Source: Peptococcaceae bacterium (GTDB taxonomy: Bacteria; Bacillota; DSM-12270; Thermacetogeniales; Thermacetogeniaceae). From it: 64,000 nt of DNA. A program made the position numbers and the translations under genes. Numbering within the stretch: position 1 is the stretch's first letter; each line of letters starts with the position of its first letter. Location: contig JAHFCR010000012.1 of assembly GCA_023249405.1 (NCBI GenBank), positions 1-64,000 of the forward strand, given 5' to 3'. Below are positions 1-7,774 of this stretch, piece by piece. The notes beneath the pieces are model-generated. The model was not told where the DNA came from. It saw nothing but the letters and a program-made list of their open reading frames with translations, and did no database searches.

Positions 1-229
1 CCCTCAGTTCCGGACCGAACGGTGTTTGCGTCTGCAACACGTGGCGTTGCGCTTGGTGAGCCCAGTAGAGGATGATCAGGTGCGTCGCCCTTTCAATATC
101 CTTTAGGCCGGGCAGATATTCAGGAAATATTTCCAGTTCCGCAGTTTCGCAGGCCAGACGCCCCTAGCGCGGAGCATCGCCACGATTACAGTACGGACTG
201 TGGATGAGGCCGATAGGTGCCAGTTTCAA
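1..229 (-). pseudogene. trmO: TrmO/TsaA-family tRNA methyltransferase, broken, partial at window edge
   Basis: Reading leftward from a TTG at 229, which has AGGGAG about 9 nt upstream, gives a clear N-terminus of the TrmO (UPF0066/YaeB) family. These enzymes use SAM to methylate N6-threonylcarbamoyladenosine at position 37 of tRNA-Thr. Visible family segments are LAPIGLIHSPY near the start, then GRLACE, IFPEYLPGLKDIE and HLIILYWAHQ. Codon 22 is TAG (164-166), exactly where the family has Gln in APRQGRL, so CAG to TAG is the simplest explanation. Downstream the frame stays open to the window edge, which suggests a recent nonsense mutation, a sequencing error or rare readthrough. The C-terminal half lies outside the window. 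Confidence 0.75.
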
Positions 230-762
230 CTGATCAACTCCCTGATAGATATATCTAAAAAAAGAAAAACCACTCCAGTCCCCGGCAAGCGGAGCAGACC
301 TTCGTGGTCAGAATCCATACATTATGCGCTTAAATGCGTGTTTGCAGTTGCAAATCCTCTGGGCCTGGCGGCTTCAGCCGCCAATTATCTTGTTGATTTC
401 GACTGCCCGGCTCCCCTTTCCTGCAATAATTAAAAATAATGTCGTGATCACTTATCAATATTGTAAGATATATTTCACTGCCACTGCAGGCTTTAAGGCC
501 CCTGTCTCACGGGCGACAAGCATATGGTTTGCCTGCCAGCATCGGCAGTTGACTGCTCTTCTTCGAAGGAGGTTCAAGAAGAGCGGTTGCTGCAGAGGAG
601 CTAGCGCCAATCTGAACTGGAAAAGAGACAAAATTGATGAAAAAGGTAAATATCAAGATATGAAGAATTGAAACATAGAAATCCGGATTAATTAGGGAAT
701 GTAAAAAGTTAAGCGAAAATATTATGCGGGCAACCGGCGATCAAATATGAGGAGTGGTAGCC
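230..762. other. Intergenic region without a supported gene
   Basis: Short open frames exist here on the plus strand, but none has a ribosome-binding site or recognisable sequence. The region separates the leftward trmO remnant from the rightward sensor-kinase gene, so it should hold both promoters. No sigma-A box pair convinced me. An imperfect inverted repeat lies at 555-584. Confidence 0.5.
555..584. repeat. Imperfect inverted repeat (hairpin)
   Basis: GCTCTTCTTCGAA and TTCAAGAAGAGC flank a 5-nt GGAGG loop. They pair over 9 bp plus 3 bp with one bulged base. There is no T-run after it, so it is not an obvious terminator. The loop itself is a Shine-Dalgarno-like sequence that would be sequestered if transcribed. 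Function unknown. Confidence 0.5.
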
Positions 763-1980
763 ATGAAGCCGGCAGTCAATAACCCGATGCAGCAAAATGC
801 AGGCATCATCCAACCGGTGCTGGAGAATCTGAGCGCCATCTTTCAGATCTGGATCAAATATATCAGTTGTTCCGGAGAGTATGTGATTACCCCGGTGCAA
901 GAGAAGCAGTGCCAGATCTGCCACCTCATCCGCAGCCATCCGCTCGGAGCGCAAAGATGCTGGGAGGCTGCCAGGCAGTCTTTATATCTGAGTCCGGACC
1001 AGCATCATCTGTTTACCTGCCATGCCGGATTCTATGTCCTCGCCATTCCCCTGCAGGGGAAGCGGTCCCCCATCGGGGTGTTGGAAACGGGAGGCATCAG
1101 GTTGAGCGCCGAGCCGGGCGATTACGAACGGTTTATGAAAAACGTTTCCGATCTGGGTTTGGATGAGCGGCTGTCGAGGCAATATTTTGAAGAGTTGCCA
1201 GTCAAGAAGCGCCAAGAAGTGCTGCTCCTCGGGGAAACTCTCTATGCCATCAGCAACTGTTTTCTGGAGTTGGGATCCGCGCAGGCAAGGATCCAGCAGG
1301 AGAAATCAGAAAGAGCCCTGCTGCAATCCGAGTTGCAGGCCCTGAATTCCCAGATCAATCCACACTTTCTGTTTAATACGCTCAACACGATCCAGATGCT
1401 TTCTTATCTTGAGGGCGCCAGGAAAACGCCGGCCATCATCAATGCCCTGAGCAACCTGCTCCGGGCCCGGTTAAATTGCAACCAGCTCCTGACTTCCCTG
1501 GAGGAAGAACTGGCGGTCATTAACAATCTCCTGCTGATTCAAAAGACACGCTTTGAGGACCGGCTGCAGATCAGGATCGATATCCCCGCTGTTCTCCTGG
1601 ATGCCCTGGTGCCATCCTTATCGCTGCAACCGCTGGTGGAAAACGCCCTCATCCACGGCCTGGAGCCATCTGAAAAAATTGGTCGGCTGGACCTGCAGGC
1701 GATGACGCAAGGAGGGGACCTGGTTATTTACGTTAAGGATAACGGTGTCGGAATGACGGCGCCGGAGGTTGACAAGATAGAAAGAAGGCTCCGTCAGCAA
1801 GAAAGTAACGGCGATGGCTCTGAGATCGGGATTGTCAACATCCACAGGCGCTGCCTCGCCCTTTTCGGCGATGAGTATGGAATTGGCATCAGAAGCGCTA
1901 AAAACAGGGGCACGGAGATGACGCTCAGGATTCCCCTGAGGATTAGAGGCTGCGAGAGTAATGAAAATATTATTGGTTGA
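763..1980 (+). CDS. PocR-domain sensor histidine kinase (LytS/YesM type)
   Basis: The N-terminal 170 or so residues match the PocR sensory domain, with conserved cysteines in a CQIC motif and in FTCHAGF, and the segment PIGVLETGGIRL. A short helical linker leads to the His_kinase (PF06580) box QINPHFLFNTLN, with the phospho-acceptor His near residue 200. A HATPase domain follows, with VENALIHG (N box) and DNGVGM (G1 box). No membrane segments are visible, so the kinase should be cytoplasmic. PocR domains are thought to bind small organic compounds. The ATG at 763 is preferred because GAGGAG lies 8 nt upstream; an in-frame GTG at 754 lacks this spacing. The 3' end overlaps the response regulator by 20 nt, so the pair is co-translated. 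Confidence 0.88.
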   Translation: MKPAVNNPMQQNAGIIQPVLENLSAIFQIWIKYISCSGEYVITPVQEKQCQICHLIRSHPLGAQRCWEAARQSLYLSPDQHHLFTCHAGFYVLAIPLQGKRSPIGVLETGGIRLSAEPGDYERFMKNVSDLGLDERLSRQYFEELPVKKRQEVLLLGETLYAISNCFLELGSAQARIQQEKSERALLQSELQALNSQINPHFLFNTLNTIQMLSYLEGARKTPAIINALSNLLRARLNCNQLLTSLEEELAVINNLLLIQKTRFEDRLQIRIDIPAVLLDALVPSLSLQPLVENALIHGLEPSEKIGRLDLQAMTQGGDLVIYVKDNGVGMTAPEVDKIERRLRQQESNGDGSEIGIVNIHRRCLALFGDEYGIGIRSAKNRGTEMTLRIPLRIRGCESNENIIG

Positions 1981-2749
1981 CGATGAACCGATCGTGAGAC
2001 GCGGCTTAAGGCAGATGATCAGAAATTTCCATGCGCCTTTTAAGGCAATTTTAGAAGCGAGCAACGGCCAGGAAGCAATAATATTGACCAGGCAATACCG
2101 GCCCGAGATCGTCCTGCTGGATATCAGGATGCCCGGTCTCGACGGAGTGACAGCGGCCAATATGATTAAACAGGTAGATCGGCGGATCAAGATCATCTTC
2201 TTAACTGCCTATGCCCAATTTGACTACGCCCAAGCGGCGATTCGCTGCGGCGTCAGGGATTATCTGGTAAAGCCCGTACATCCCGACCAGCTTGAACAGG
2301 CGATCACAGCCTGCCTCGAAGAATCATCAGAAACTTACGTCGCTCTGCCGGACGGCAATTTAACAAGAGCGCAGCAGCTCGTCGCATCGGCGGTTTCCTA
2401 CATCCTGCAGAACTACATGAGACCGCTGAGGTTAGAGGATCTGGCCCGGCAGGCGCACGTCAGCCCTGCTTATTTATCCTATCTATTCAGCCAGGAGCAG
2501 GGGCAGACCTGCATAGAATTTCTCACTGCGACCAGGCTGCACAGGGCCAAAGAACTCCTGGCCTTCGATGTAGGCAGTTCCATCTCCGATATTGCCTGGC
2601 AGGTAGGTTATGAGAATACCAATTATTTTTCACGGGTTTTTAAAAGATATATTGGCGTCACGCCCACCGAATACAGAAAAAATAGCGCCCTGTCCGGTAA
2701 TGCCATTCATGCAGTTACCGGTGAGAGCGCCCCTAAAAGATCCGGATAG
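1961..2749 (+). CDS. Response regulator with AraC-type DNA-binding domain (YesN-like)
   Basis: An N-terminal receiver domain carries the acidic pair in LLVDDEP, the phospho-acceptor Asp in VLLDIRMPG (about residue 55) and Lys in YLVKPVHPDQ. After a linker, a C-terminal AraC/XylS double helix-turn-helix of about 100 residues contains DLARQAHVSPAYLSYLF and IAWQVGYENTNYFSRVFKRYIGVTP, typical of this family. It is the cognate partner of the PocR kinase, whose gene it overlaps. The target genes are not evident from the sequence; the AhpD-like and zinc-ribbon genes just downstream are the nearest candidates (inference). Confidence 0.92.
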   Translation: MKILLVDDEPIVRRGLRQMIRNFHAPFKAILEASNGQEAIILTRQYRPEIVLLDIRMPGLDGVTAANMIKQVDRRIKIIFLTAYAQFDYAQAAIRCGVRDYLVKPVHPDQLEQAITACLEESSETYVALPDGNLTRAQQLVASAVSYILQNYMRPLRLEDLARQAHVSPAYLSYLFSQEQGQTCIEFLTATRLHRAKELLAFDVGSSISDIAWQVGYENTNYFSRVFKRYIGVTPTEYRKNSALSGNAIHAVTGESAPKRSG

Positions 2750-2925
2750 GCGAGGCAGAGAGCGATCTTCTAAAAATAATCCACAAAGTCAAAAAGAATG
2801 TGCAGTGAACCACGAATGAAAATCTTATAAAATGTAAGTTAAGAAGAATTTATATTAAAAATAGACGATAATGTGACTCCAGAAGATATTACTCGATGAT
2901 CAGGCCATATTATGGAGGGATCTGC

Positions 2926-3282
2926 TTGGAGACTACATCCGAAAATATTCTCAAACTGCTTGATGACGGCCAGGCTGCCATTCAGGAGGCGCTTCCCGGG
3001 GTACTGGAAAGTTTTATGGGGTTTGCCCAAAATGTCTCTCAACAGACACTGATTTCGCCCAAGACCAAGGAGTTGATGGCAGTAGCGGTTGCCGTGAGCA
3101 TTCGCTGCCAACCGTGTATCACCCATCATGTGAGGAGGGCGCTCGACCTCGGCGCTACAGCGGCGGAGATCCTGGAGGCCTGCAGCGTGGCCGTGATGAT
3201 GGGCGGCGGGCCATCCGTTGCCTACACATCCTACGTCGTGCAGTCATTAAAAGACTTTCAGGCATTGCCAACATCAGAATGA
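2926..3282 (+). CDS. Carboxymuconolactone decarboxylase / AhpD-like protein
   Basis: A protein of about 118 residues of the AhpD/CMD fold. The family signature is seen in LMAVAVAVSIRCQPCITHHVRRALDLGAT. Its CxxC plus His (CQPCITHH) is the peroxidase-type redox centre of AhpD-like members, rather than the decarboxylase active site. Small proteins of this type act as thiol reductants or peroxidases, but the partner is unknown. The TTG at 2926 is preferred because GGAGGG precedes it by 6 nt; the upstream in-frame ATG at 2896 has no good Shine-Dalgarno sequence. Only 12 nt separate it from the zinc-ribbon gene, so they are probably one transcript. Confidence 0.85.
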   Translation: METTSENILKLLDDGQAAIQEALPGVLESFMGFAQNVSQQTLISPKTKELMAVAVAVSIRCQPCITHHVRRALDLGATAAEILEACSVAVMMGGGPSVAYTSYVVQSLKDFQALPTSE

Positions 3283-3294
3283 GGAGGATTTTAC

Positions 3295-3660
3295 ATGCGT
3301 TGTGACAAGTGTGACACTGAAGTTGCTGATGATGAGATTTTTGTGCATGCCGGAAGAAACCTGTGTGAGGATTGTTATATCACTGTCATGGCAAGGCCGA
3401 AGCCCTGCGATCCGGGCGCGGTATCGGCGGCGCGCGCCAGCCGGGAGCTGCAGGGGCAAAAAGGAAACCAGGGCCTCACTCCGGTGCAGCGGAAATTGTA
3501 TGACTATCTGAAGGACAAGGGCAAGGCGAAGCGCGAGGATGTGGCCGCCTATATGGATATGCCGATGGAAGACCTGGAGGGTGTATTTGCGGTGCTGCGC
3601 CATATGTGCTTGGTGCGTGGATTCAAAGAGAATGACACCATTTTTTTTACCCTGATGTGA
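3295..3660 (+). CDS. Zinc-ribbon / winged-helix-like protein of unknown function
   Basis: A 121-residue protein with an N-terminal metal-binding knuckle pair, CDKC and CEDC separated by about 19 residues (MRCDKCDTEV and NLCEDCYI). A C-terminal part of about 60 residues (LTPVQRKLYDYLKDKGKAKR onward) looks like a winged-helix fold. I do not recognise a named family. A GAGGAGG Shine-Dalgarno sequence lies 7 nt upstream of the ATG. The stop codon overlaps the first bases of the FecCD permease remnant. A DNA-binding or redox-regulatory role is possible but unproven. Confidence 0.7.
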   Translation: MRCDKCDTEVADDEIFVHAGRNLCEDCYITVMARPKPCDPGAVSAARASRELQGQKGNQGLTPVQRKLYDYLKDKGKAKREDVAAYMDMPMEDLEGVFAVLRHMCLVRGFKENDTIFFTLM

Positions 3661-4564
3661 TTGCCGATTCTTGGTCGAATGCCAGCCCTCAGCCGGCTGA
3701 GGGCTGGGTTATGGCCGGCATCGTCGCCGGGGCCGGATTGTCGGTCGCGGGCTGTGTGATGCAGAATAACATGAGAAATCCCCTGGCGTCGCCCTTCACG
3801 CTGGGAATATCGCATGCGGCGGCCTTTGGCGCCTCCATGGCGATCATCGTTTTCGGAGCGGGCAGTATCCAGGGCAGCACCGGCACTGATACGGTGATCA
3901 TCAATAGCCCGTCCCTGGTGACGGTCATGTCCTTTGCCTGGGCGATGGTGGCGACGATAATCATCATGCTGCTGGCCGGTTTCAGGGGGGGGTCGCTCCT
4001 GAAGCGATCGTCCTGGCGGGCGTTGCTCTGGGCTCTATTTTCACGGCTGGCACCACGATCATCCAGTACTTTTCCACTGATGTGCGGGTGGCAGCCGTTG
4101 TTTTCTGGACCTTCGGCGATCTGGGCCGGGCCTCCTGGAGGGAAGTGCTGATCATGGCCGGCCTGATCGGTGCGGCCCTGATCTATTTTCTGATCAGGCG
4201 ATGGGATTACAACGCCCTGGACAGCGGCGATGAATCCGCCAAGGGGTTGGGCGTCGAGGTGGAGCGAGTGCGGCTGGAGGGCATGTTCGTCGCCTCGCTG
4301 GTTACGGCGATGGCCGTATCCTTCCTGGGCATCATCGGATTTATCGATCTGGTGGCGCCGCACATGATGAGGAGGATCATCGGCAGCGACCATCGTTTTC
4401 TGATTCCCGCTTCAGCGATGGCCGGGAGCCTGCTGCTTCTGGTTTCGGACACGGTGGCCAGGACGGTGATCGCCCCGGTGGTGCTGCCCGTGGGCGCTAT
4501 CACCTCATTTATGGGCGCCCCACTCTTCCTGTATCTCCTGAGCAAGGGGTATCAAAGGAAATGA
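3657..4564 (+). pseudogene. FecCD-type metal/siderophore ABC permease, truncated and frameshifted
   Basis: Two overlapping frames together give most of a FecCD/BtuC permease. The first contains GAGLSVAGCVMQNNMRNPLA and SPFTLGISHAAAFGA. After a run of eight G at 3985-3992 the homology moves to another frame (APEAIVLAGVALGSIFTAGT, VVFWTFGDLGRA, and near the end GFIDLVAPHMMRRI). The first one or two membrane helices are absent; homology starts only at about 3707, directly after a 26-nt perfect palindrome. So the gene has both an N-terminal loss and a frameshift. Neighbouring genes for a periplasmic protein or an ATPase are absent, consistent with a decayed transporter locus. The G-run could be an assembly error, but the missing N-terminus would remain. 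Confidence 0.85.
3682..3707. repeat. Perfect 26-bp palindrome
   Basis: CCAGCCCTCAGCC is followed immediately by its exact reverse complement, with no spacer. It lies between the stop codon of the zinc-ribbon gene and the point where FecCD permease homology begins. It may be a terminator stem without a T-run, or a structure linked to the deletion that removed the permease N-terminus. Confidence 0.8.
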
Positions 4565-4682
4565 TCCTGTTTAGCGAGGATCGCTCGATATTCGCAATAT
4601 TCTCTATCAATCCCGCCCAAAAGGAGAGACGAGAGAGGGACGGCTCTCTGCGCTCTGGCAAAAGAACCGTCCCCTGGACATT

Positions 4683-7600
4683 CTAGCTCGCCTTGGTTTT
4701 ATTCTTGAGGCTGGCCGCTATCCCTGCGAGGATATCGTCGACTACCATGGGCAGCACGTCGGGCAGCATCTTGGGCATCATGTCGGCCATCACCGCCGGC
4801 AGCAACTGCGGCATCAGTTGACGCATGGCCGGTGGCATCTCCGGCACTTGCTCCCTCATGTAGCGCAGGATGTCAGGCAACACCTTGGGCATGATACCGG
4901 GCATCATGGCAGGCATCATTTTGGGGATCAGCGGCCTCATGGCGGCTAGCATGGCATCCCTGGCGCCCTCCGGCAGCGGCTTGAGCATTCCCATGGCGGT
5001 ATTCATGAACACGGGCATATTGGCCAGCATCTCCGGCATCAGGTCGCGCATCATCTGGGCGATGCCCTGCACAGCCATCTGTTTGATCATCTTGTCGAAG
5101 ACCACCCAGATATCCAACGCTGCCTGGGTGGTATCCTGGCCCTCGTAACCCAGCGCCTGTACCACAGCGTTGCTGAAATCGATCACCCGCACCGGGTGGC
5201 CGAGGTTCTTGCCGGCGACCCGGAATTGGAACTCGCAGCAGGGGCAGGTGGTGTAGATCAGGTCTGTGCCTGCTGCCGTAGCCTCATCCAGACGCCGTGC
5301 AGCGATCCGGTCGGAGGTCGGAACCGGCTCCTTGATTCTGGTCAGCACGCTGCCGCAGCACAGGCCGCGCTCCCGGTTGTGCAGCATCTCTACCAGTTCC
5401 AGCCCGGGCAGCGACTGCAGCACCTGGCGGGGCGGGTCGTAGATGCCGCCATGCCTGCCGATGTGGCAGGCATCGTGCCAGGTAGCTTTATGATCCAGCG
5501 CATGCTTGAACTGTAAACGGTCCTGGTCGATCAGTTCCTTGATTACCTCGGAGATATGCCGTACCTTAATGTCGTAGTCGAGGCCGAGTTTTTTGGCCCA
5601 CTCCCGGTGGTAGTGGTTGAGAAACACGTAGCAGCCCGGGCAGGAGACCATCAGTGTTTTGATTCCCCGCTTCTGAAATTGAGCGATGTTGTAGCGCACG
5701 ATCTCCTCGAAGGCGTCCCACTGTCCGGACATGAACATGGGGGCGCCGCAGCAGTTCTCATCCTTGCCCATGTAGGCGAACTCCACTCCACCCTCCTTAA
5801 AAATCCGGAAGGCGTTCCGGGCGATGTCCGGGATGATGTAAGAAGCGGTGCAGCCGGCCCAGTAGGCCAGCGGCCCGGCATCATGATAGGCCACATCAGG
5901 CGGCGTCCAGTCGGCCCGGTGTTCCCGCAACTCCGCCCAGATGTTATGTTCCGCACGTACTGCTGCCTTCATCAGGTAGAAGGCCGGATAAGTGGCAAAT
6001 TCCTTCTCCATCACCAGGAAGCCGCGCATCTGATCGAAATCCTCCTGGATCGGGATGCGTACCTGGCATTCCGGGTTGCAGCGCTTGCAGGTGGTACACA
6101 TCAGAAAAGTGTCCACCTCCGCCTGATCAAAGTTGATGTTGCCCTGGGCGTATTCTTTTAAAAAGTAGAATTTGCCCCTGGGTGTGGCACTCTCCCAGCC
6201 CCGTCCGGCATAGAGACTGCAGACAGGGCGGCAGTAGCCACACTGCACGCAGGCAAAGGCATCTGCGGCGAGACGGTCTGGAAGCGGACGTTCAGCCTTG
6301 CGCATCTTTGGCAGTACCGCTGCGGCCATCTCGGCCAGCGGACGGCCAATCCTGGCAGCGGTCATGGCGGCAGCCAGGCTTTTATTGTTGGATGCCAGAG
6401 ACTTGTCCGGGTTGAACAGGTCATTGGGGTCCAGGGCATGCTTGACGTTTTTAAGCTCCTGAAAGAGCCCATCTCCGAACTTGGCCGGGGCTAGGGCGGT
6501 GAAAAACATCCCCAGTGAATAGGGGAAGCCGCCATGCTTGAAGGCTATATCCATTACCTGCAGCGACTTGGTGAAATCGAGGGCAAAGCTCATGGGTTTC
6601 CGTTCGTCCCCCAGGGCAAAGCTCTGAATGGCCACCTCCCGGCCTTTGATCATGGTGCCCTCCATGGCCAGTTCCCCAAAGGTGCTGGTCAACTCGTCCA
6701 GGACGGCTTTCAGGCCGGGCAGGGGAATGACGCTCTCGCTGGGGATCAGGGATGGGCCCAGGCGTTTCAGGCGCATCGGGTAGTAGCGCTCCTCCCATGT
6801 GTGCATAGCCTGGGCAGCGGGCAGCAACTGCCCTGCTCCCGGCAAGCGGGTCGTGATGAACTGCTCTACTGCTGAAGCCTCGGACTCCAATGGCACCAGC
6901 AACAGGGCGGGGCCCTGCCAGCCGGAAGACGGCAGCCCTTCGGCCTCCTCGTTGAGCCGCCGGAAGCGGCCACTGCCAAAGGAGACGTGCCAGACCGGAA
7001 CGCCGGCCCCGCCCAGGGTGGCCAGGGCGGCGATCAACTCGTTCATGGTCTTGAAACCGATCAGGAAGGGTTTGACCTCTTCGGCCCGGACCAGTCTAAA
7101 GGTGGCACTGGCGATAAAACCGGTAGTCCCTTCCAGGCTGGCCACATGGCCGATCTCTGTCAAGGGGGCTCCGGTGGGGGCGATGGCGTCCACGGCTACC
7201 ACATTCTCAGCTACATAGCCCCCGGTGTTGCTGCCGATGCCGGCGCCACCGGCGGCCACCCAGCCGCCCAGGGAGGCGCCGGGGGCGCTGGTGGGCACGA
7301 TGGGTAGGGCCAGGCTGTGCTCCCGGCGCAAGTAATCGTCCAATTCCTTGATGATAACGCCGGGCTCTACGGTAACAGTGAAGGCGTCATGGTTTACACC
7401 AATGATCTTATTCATTTGGTTGAACTCCACCACGATGCCGCCCCGGGACGGCACACACCCGCCAAAACCGCCGGTCCCGCTCCCCCTGGGCACCAGCGGC
7501 ACACCGTAACGGCGGGAGAGGTCTGTGAGGAAAATCAGGTCCGACTTGCTTTTCGGCTGTACTACGGCATCAGGCATTCCCTTATAGAGCATCTTCACCA

Positions 7601-7772
7601 CGCCTGGCAGGGCAGCCACGTCGTGGGAGTACAGCAGCCGCTCGATCTTACCAAGCGCTGCCCGGTCACCGAAACGCTGCTCCAACTCCGGCCGCCAGTC
7701 CCTGTCTTGACCGCTGTCTTCCTCAAAGCCGAAATCCTTGACTTCATCGCCGCGATCAGCCTCTACCACCAT
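4683..7772 (-). CDS. FAD-linked oxidase / Fe-S / CCG-domain fusion (D-lactate or glycolate dehydrogenase-like) with Met/Pro-rich tail
   Basis: A 1029-residue fusion of GlcD-like and GlcF-like parts. The N-terminal half is a FAD_binding_4 oxidase (PLVPRGSGTGGFGG; GGIVVEFNQMNKI) with its C-terminal FAD-oxidase domain. Two 4Fe-4S motifs follow (CVQCGYCRPVC and CTTCKRCNPEC), then two CCG domains (WAGCTASY with ENCCGAPM; HDACHIGRH with GLCCGS). The last 120 or so residues are extraordinary: about 26 Met plus many Pro in MMPxMLP-like units. Such enzymes oxidise 2-hydroxyacids and pass electrons to a quinone or electron-transfer protein. The ATG at 7772 has GGGAGG upstream and starts 2 nt after the stop of the CoA-disulfide reductase gene. 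The longer frame to 7940 would overlap that gene and is rejected. The substrate cannot be assigned. Confidence 0.85.
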   Translation of the reverse strand: MVVEADRGDEVKDFGFEEDSGQDRDWRPELEQRFGDRAALGKIERLLYSHDVAALPGVVKMLYKGMPDAVVQPKSKSDLIFLTDLSRRYGVPLVPRGSGTGGFGGCVPSRGGIVVEFNQMNKIIGVNHDAFTVTVEPGVIIKELDDYLRREHSLALPIVPTSAPGASLGGWVAAGGAGIGSNTGGYVAENVVAVDAIAPTGAPLTEIGHVASLEGTTGFIASATFRLVRAEEVKPFLIGFKTMNELIAALATLGGAGVPVWHVSFGSGRFRRLNEEAEGLPSSGWQGPALLLVPLESEASAVEQFITTRLPGAGQLLPAAQAMHTWEERYYPMRLKRLGPSLIPSESVIPLPGLKAVLDELTSTFGELAMEGTMIKGREVAIQSFALGDERKPMSFALDFTKSLQVMDIAFKHGGFPYSLGMFFTALAPAKFGDGLFQELKNVKHALDPNDLFNPDKSLASNNKSLAAAMTAARIGRPLAEMAAAVLPKMRKAERPLPDRLAADAFACVQCGYCRPVCSLYAGRGWESATPRGKFYFLKEYAQGNINFDQAEVDTFLMCTTCKRCNPECQVRIPIQEDFDQMRGFLVMEKEFATYPAFYLMKAAVRAEHNIWAELREHRADWTPPDVAYHDAGPLAYWAGCTASYIIPDIARNAFRIFKEGGVEFAYMGKDENCCGAPMFMSGQWDAFEEIVRYNIAQFQKRGIKTLMVSCPGCYVFLNHYHREWAKKLGLDYDIKVRHISEVIKELIDQDRLQFKHALDHKATWHDACHIGRHGGIYDPPRQVLQSLPGLELVEMLHNRERGLCCGSVLTRIKEPVPTSDRIAARRLDEATAAGTDLIYTTCPCCEFQFRVAGKNLGHPVRVIDFSNAVVQALGYEGQDTTQAALDIWVVFDKMIKQMAVQGIAQMMRDLMPEMLANMPVFMNTAMGMLKPLPEGARDAMLAAMRPLIPKMMPAMMPGIMPKVLPDILRYMREQVPEMPPAMRQLMPQLLPAVMADMMPKMLPDVLPMVVDDILAGIAASLKNKTKAS

Positions 7773-7774
7773 AC

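Noticed and set aside
200-671. Two overlapping plus-strand open frames of 77 and 115 codons
   Set aside because: No ribosome-binding site, no recognisable domain, and the first overlaps the trmO coding sequence on the other strand.
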